Assembly: GCA_964431545.1 (NCBI GenBank)
Contig: CAYSLC010000061.1
Location: 1-25,448, forward strand
Reading direction: 5' to 3'
DNA length: 25,448 nucleotides
Origin: CAYSLC01 sp964431545
Lineage (GTDB): Bacteria; Desulfobacterota; Desulfobacteria; Desulfobacterales; JAABSP01
The notes beneath the pieces were generated by a model that was given only the letters and a program-made list of their open reading frames with translations, was not told the origin of the DNA and did not search any database. How positions within the stretch are numbered: position 1 is the first letter of the stretch; each line of letters starts with the position of its first letter. Position numbers and translations under genes: made by a program. Below, piece by piece: positions 23,501 through 25,448 of this stretch.

Positions 23501-23674
23501 ATGAGCGAAGATGTCCAGTTTTCATGTACCGCCTGCCACATCCACGAGGAAAAGGAGGTCATGACCGCCTGCAACCTTTGCGGCCGTCTCCACTGCACCA
23601 GCTGTGTGGACGAGCACGGACGATGCGTGGCGTGCAAAGAGAAGGGGGAAGGTGACCGGTCGGATTTATCTTGA
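23501..23674 (+). CDS. 57-residue Cys-rich zinc-finger-like protein
   Basis: The 57-aa product starts at ATG 23501 with AAGGAG 7 bases before it. It contains eight cysteines and several histidines arranged as CTACH, then CNLCGRLHC, CTSC.. and CVACK, suggestive of two zinc sites of a B-box or RING-like cross-brace. It is hydrophilic and cytoplasmic in appearance. It follows the DUF1641 gene by 80 bp and probably closes this operon. Its stop codon lies inside the -35 element of the next promoter. I do not recognise a named family. It may regulate or help assemble the flavoprotein complex, but only position supports that. Confidence 0.8.
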   Translation: MSEDVQFSCTACHIHEEKEVMTACNLCGRLHCTSCVDEHGRCVACKEKGEGDRSDLS

Positions 23675-23699
23675 CATTCGCCTCGACAGGGGATATTTT
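23671..23699 (+). promoter_or_regulatory. Strong sigma70-type promoter for the RNA helicase
   Basis: Consensus TTGACA (23671-23676), 17 bases, TATTTT (23694-23699). The transcript would begin near 23706, giving a leader of about 100 bases that contains the hairpin at 23751-23781. Confidence 0.65.
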
Positions 23700-23750
23700 C
23701 AATAAGTTTTGACCGAAGCTCCTGGATTTTAGCGACAGCAGTCGATCGTA

Positions 23751-23781
23751 AGCCCCGGAACGACTCCGGGGCTTTTTTTTT
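23751..23781 (+). terminator. Intrinsic terminator or attenuator in the helicase leader
   Basis: A perfect 9-bp stem (AGCCCCGGA and TCCGGGGCT, loop ACGAC) followed by nine T (23773-23781). It lies only 24 bases before the helicase ATG at 23805 and downstream of the promoter at 23671, so it can act either as the end of the upstream operon or as a leader attenuator. AAGCTCC at 23716-23722 can pair, with one G-U, with GGGGCTT of the right arm, an alternative fold that would break the terminator. Confidence 0.85.
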
Positions 23782-23804
23782 ATCTCAACAGAAAGAAGAA
23801 CTGA

Positions 23805-25043
23805 ATGACATTTGATGACTTTTCGTTTCACCCCGCCGTGTCCGCCGGAGTTGCGGCGGCGGGTTTCACCCGGCCCACCCCCATTCAATCGGATGCGATT
23901 CCCTCCGTCATGGACGGCAGGGACGTCATGGGCCTGGCCCAGACCGGCACCGGCAAGACGGCCGTCTTTGCACTCCCCATTCTCAACCGGCTCATGGAAG
24001 GAAAGCGCGGTCATGTCCGCGCCCTGGTCATCGCCCCCACTCGGGAACTGGCCGAGCAGATCCATGGGGATATCCAGGCCCTGGGAAAGAAAACCCGTCT
24101 GCGCAGCGCCACCATCTACGGCGGCGTGGGCATCCAACCGCAGAAAGACAAACTGAAGCGCGGCGTCGAGATCGTTGTCGCGTGCCCCGGACGCCTTCTG
24201 GATCACATGGGGCAGGGGACGGTGGACTTGTCCAAACTGGAGGTGCTCATCCTCGACGAGGCGGACCAGATGTTCGACATGGGGTTTTTTCCGGACATCC
24301 GGCGGATCATTCGGAAGGTCCCGAGGCAGCGACAGACATTGCTCTTTTCCGCCACCATGCCCGACCAGATCCGGCATCTGGCAAACGAGGTCCTGACGGA
24401 GCCGGTGACGATCAAGGTGGGCAACACCGCCCCGCCCGAGACGGTCCGCCATGCCTTCTACCCGGTATCACCGACCCAGAAAACGCCCATGCTGATGGAG
24501 TTGTTGGGCCATATCGACAGCGGTTCGGTGCTCGTCTTTACCCGGACCAAACACCGGGCCAAAAGACTCGGCGAACAGCTTTCCAAGGCCGGCCATTGTT
24601 CCACATCGATCCAGGGGAATCTCTCCCAGGGAAAACGTCAGGCGGCTCTCAACGGGTTTCGCAGCGGAAAGTTCCGGATTCTCGTGGCCACCGACATCGC
24701 CGCCCGGGGAATCGATGTCTCCCAGATCTCCCATGTCATCAACTACGATATGCCGTCCACACCCGAAGCCTATATCCATCGCATCGGCCGGACCGGCCGG
24801 GCCACCCGGGACGGTGACGCCTTCACATTGCTCACCGCGGCGGATATCAGCATGGCCCACGCCGTCGATCGGGTGCTCGGTTCCCGTGTGGAGCGACGGA
24901 ATCTTCCGGGATTCGAAACCGGCCCCCAAACGCCGGAGAAGACCAAACGGCACCGGGAGGTACCGACGGTTCACCGCCGGACGAGGACCGGCGCGCGCAG
25001 GCGGGACTTGAACGGACGGATGATGCCCGCCTCGGCCGTCTGA
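23805..25043 (+). CDS. DEAD-box RNA helicase (RhlE-like)
   Basis: The 412-aa product has all core motifs: Q motif FTRPTPIQ (21-28), motif I AQTGTGKT (45-52), Ia PTRELA (78-83), motif II DEAD (151-154), motif III SAT (182-184), and in the second domain a LVFTRTK segment, ATDIAARGID and HRIGRTGR near residue 325. The MGFFPDIRRII sequence after DEAD is characteristic of the RhlE type. The C-terminus is a basic, Arg-rich tail (about residues 370-400) likely to bind RNA. These enzymes unwind RNA during ribosome assembly or cold adaptation. The ribosome site (AAGAAG) is weak, and the leader holds a terminator hairpin, suggesting post-transcriptional control, as for cold-shock helicases. Length is typical. 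Confidence 0.95.
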   Translation: MTFDDFSFHPAVSAGVAAAGFTRPTPIQSDAIPSVMDGRDVMGLAQTGTGKTAVFALPILNRLMEGKRGHVRALVIAPTRELAEQIHGDIQALGKKTRLRSATIYGGVGIQPQKDKLKRGVEIVVACPGRLLDHMGQGTVDLSKLEVLILDEADQMFDMGFFPDIRRIIRKVPRQRQTLLFSATMPDQIRHLANEVLTEPVTIKVGNTAPPETVRHAFYPVSPTQKTPMLMELLGHIDSGSVLVFTRTKHRAKRLGEQLSKAGHCSTSIQGNLSQGKRQAALNGFRSGKFRILVATDIAARGIDVSQISHVINYDMPSTPEAYIHRIGRTGRATRDGDAFTLLTAADISMAHAVDRVLGSRVERRNLPGFETGPQTPEKTKRHREVPTVHRRTRTGARRRDLNGRMMPASAV

Positions 25044-25069
25044 TCGAAGAAGAATCGTTGCATCGGAAT

Positions 25070-25101
25070 GGTGGAAACGGCTGTTCGTTGCCGTTTCCAT
25101 C
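25070..25101. terminator. Long inverted repeat after the helicase gene
   Basis: TGGAAACGGC (25072-25081) and GCCGTTTCCA (25090-25099) form a 10-bp stem with an 8-base loop, extendable by two pairs. No T run follows on the plus strand, so it may be a weak or bidirectional terminator between the helicase and the convergent gene at the right edge. The 111-bp gap holds nothing else. Confidence 0.45.
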
Positions 25102-25154
25102 CATGATGGATCAGGGGATTGGGTCCTTCGCAGAGATCGTAAGGCCATTTCCTA

Positions 25155-25448
25155 TCAGGGAGATTCTTCCCCTGCTTCCTTGCAAGCAATGCAAACAATT
25201 TTTTCGGCGATCCAATATCCCCTGGCTTGCATCGATCGCAATTCTCTCTCGACATTTTCAATCAAGCCATTCTTTTTTGCTTCCACTAGTACACGGGCGG
25301 TACCGATCACCTTGAGCCCATAGATGTCGCGGGCGATCTTTCTGGCCTTTGCTTCATCGATCAAAACATATCGGATATCCAGCTGCCGAGCCAGTCGAAT
25401 TACATCCGCCTCCCCCTGATGCAGCATTCCAGGAAGCAGTGGATCCTT
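25155..25448 (-). CDS. DUF3368 (PIN-like) protein, N-terminus cut by window edge
   Basis: The minus-strand frame is open from the right edge (25448) to the stop at 25155 (97 residues visible) and continues beyond the window. It matches the C-terminal part of DUF3368 proteins: LHQGEADVIRLARQLD (with the acidic Glu of the PIN active site), VLIDEAKARKIARDIYGLKVIGTARVLVEAKKNGLI, and a helical end. The Asp and Glu residues in GEAD and LIDE are typical PIN nuclease acids. In many genomes these proteins lie beside UPF0175-type antitoxins; the partner would be outside the window to the right. An ATG at 25427 is internal to the domain and is not taken as the start. A ribonuclease toxin role is inferred from family only. 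Confidence 0.8.
   Translation of the reverse strand, partial: KDPLLPGMLHQGEADVIRLARQLDIRYVLIDEAKARKIARDIYGLKVIGTARVLVEAKKNGLIENVERELRSMQARGYWIAEKIVCIACKEAGEESP

Noticed and set aside
1..25448. tRNA, rRNA genes or CRISPR array
   Set aside because: No cloverleaf-like sequence, rRNA segment or regularly spaced direct repeats were seen by eye.

Overview
The window is GC-rich, densely coded chromosomal DNA whose gene content points to an anaerobic or facultative member of the Desulfobacterota (the former Deltaproteobacteria). The pointers are a NADH/ferredoxin flavoprotein complex, a TRAP transporter with a TatT lipoprotein, a sulfide:quinone-oxidoreductase-like protein with a DUF1641 partner, MobB for molybdenum cofactor delivery, and a hybrid-kinase phosphorelay. 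The taxon is an inference from gene content; no rRNA or tRNA gene was seen.

Layout. 1-493 (-): exported protein cut by the left edge. 690-1364 and 1687-2355 (-): two paralogous NarL/LuxR-type response regulators; the first has lost conserved receiver residues. 2585-3742 (+): exported coiled-coil protein of unknown role. 3759-7561 (-): TRAP transporter operon in the order tatT, dctP, dctQ, dctM, behind an excellent sigma70-like promoter. 7596-9022 (-): mobB, a 65-aa zinc-ribbon protein, a 29-aa membrane peptide and an amber-interrupted small frame. 9054-11202 (-): purine nucleoside phosphorylase and methylthioadenosine/adenosylhomocysteine deaminase, probably methionine or purine salvage. 11521-14813 (+): a hybrid histidine kinase (PAS-HisKA-HATPase-REC-Hpt) overlapping by 4 bp a receiver-HisKA_3 kinase, a candidate kinase-to-kinase phosphorelay. 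15001-20495 (+): five-gene redox operon (NuoE-like, DRTGG protein, NuoF-like, an RnfB-NfnB/GltD fusion, RseC-like). 20483-20852 (-): small membrane protein with an unresolved C-terminus. 20853-21494: about 640 bp without a convincing gene. 21495-23674 (+): SQR-like flavoprotein, DUF1641 protein and a 57-aa Cys-rich zinc protein. 23671-25043 (+): promoter, terminator-like leader hairpin and a DEAD-box RNA helicase. 25155 to the right edge (-): DUF3368/PIN-like protein.

The most interesting system is 15001-20495. Its subunits match an electron-bifurcating NADH/ferredoxin/NADP oxidoreductase of the Sporomusa-type Nfn (Stn) layout, but the NfnB-like subunit carries an N-terminal RnfB module with a membrane anchor and three predicted Fe-S centres, and an RseC-family membrane protein follows. 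This suggests a membrane-tethered version of a normally soluble complex. The second is the two-kinase relay upstream, whose output could be the NarL-type regulators at the left of the window.
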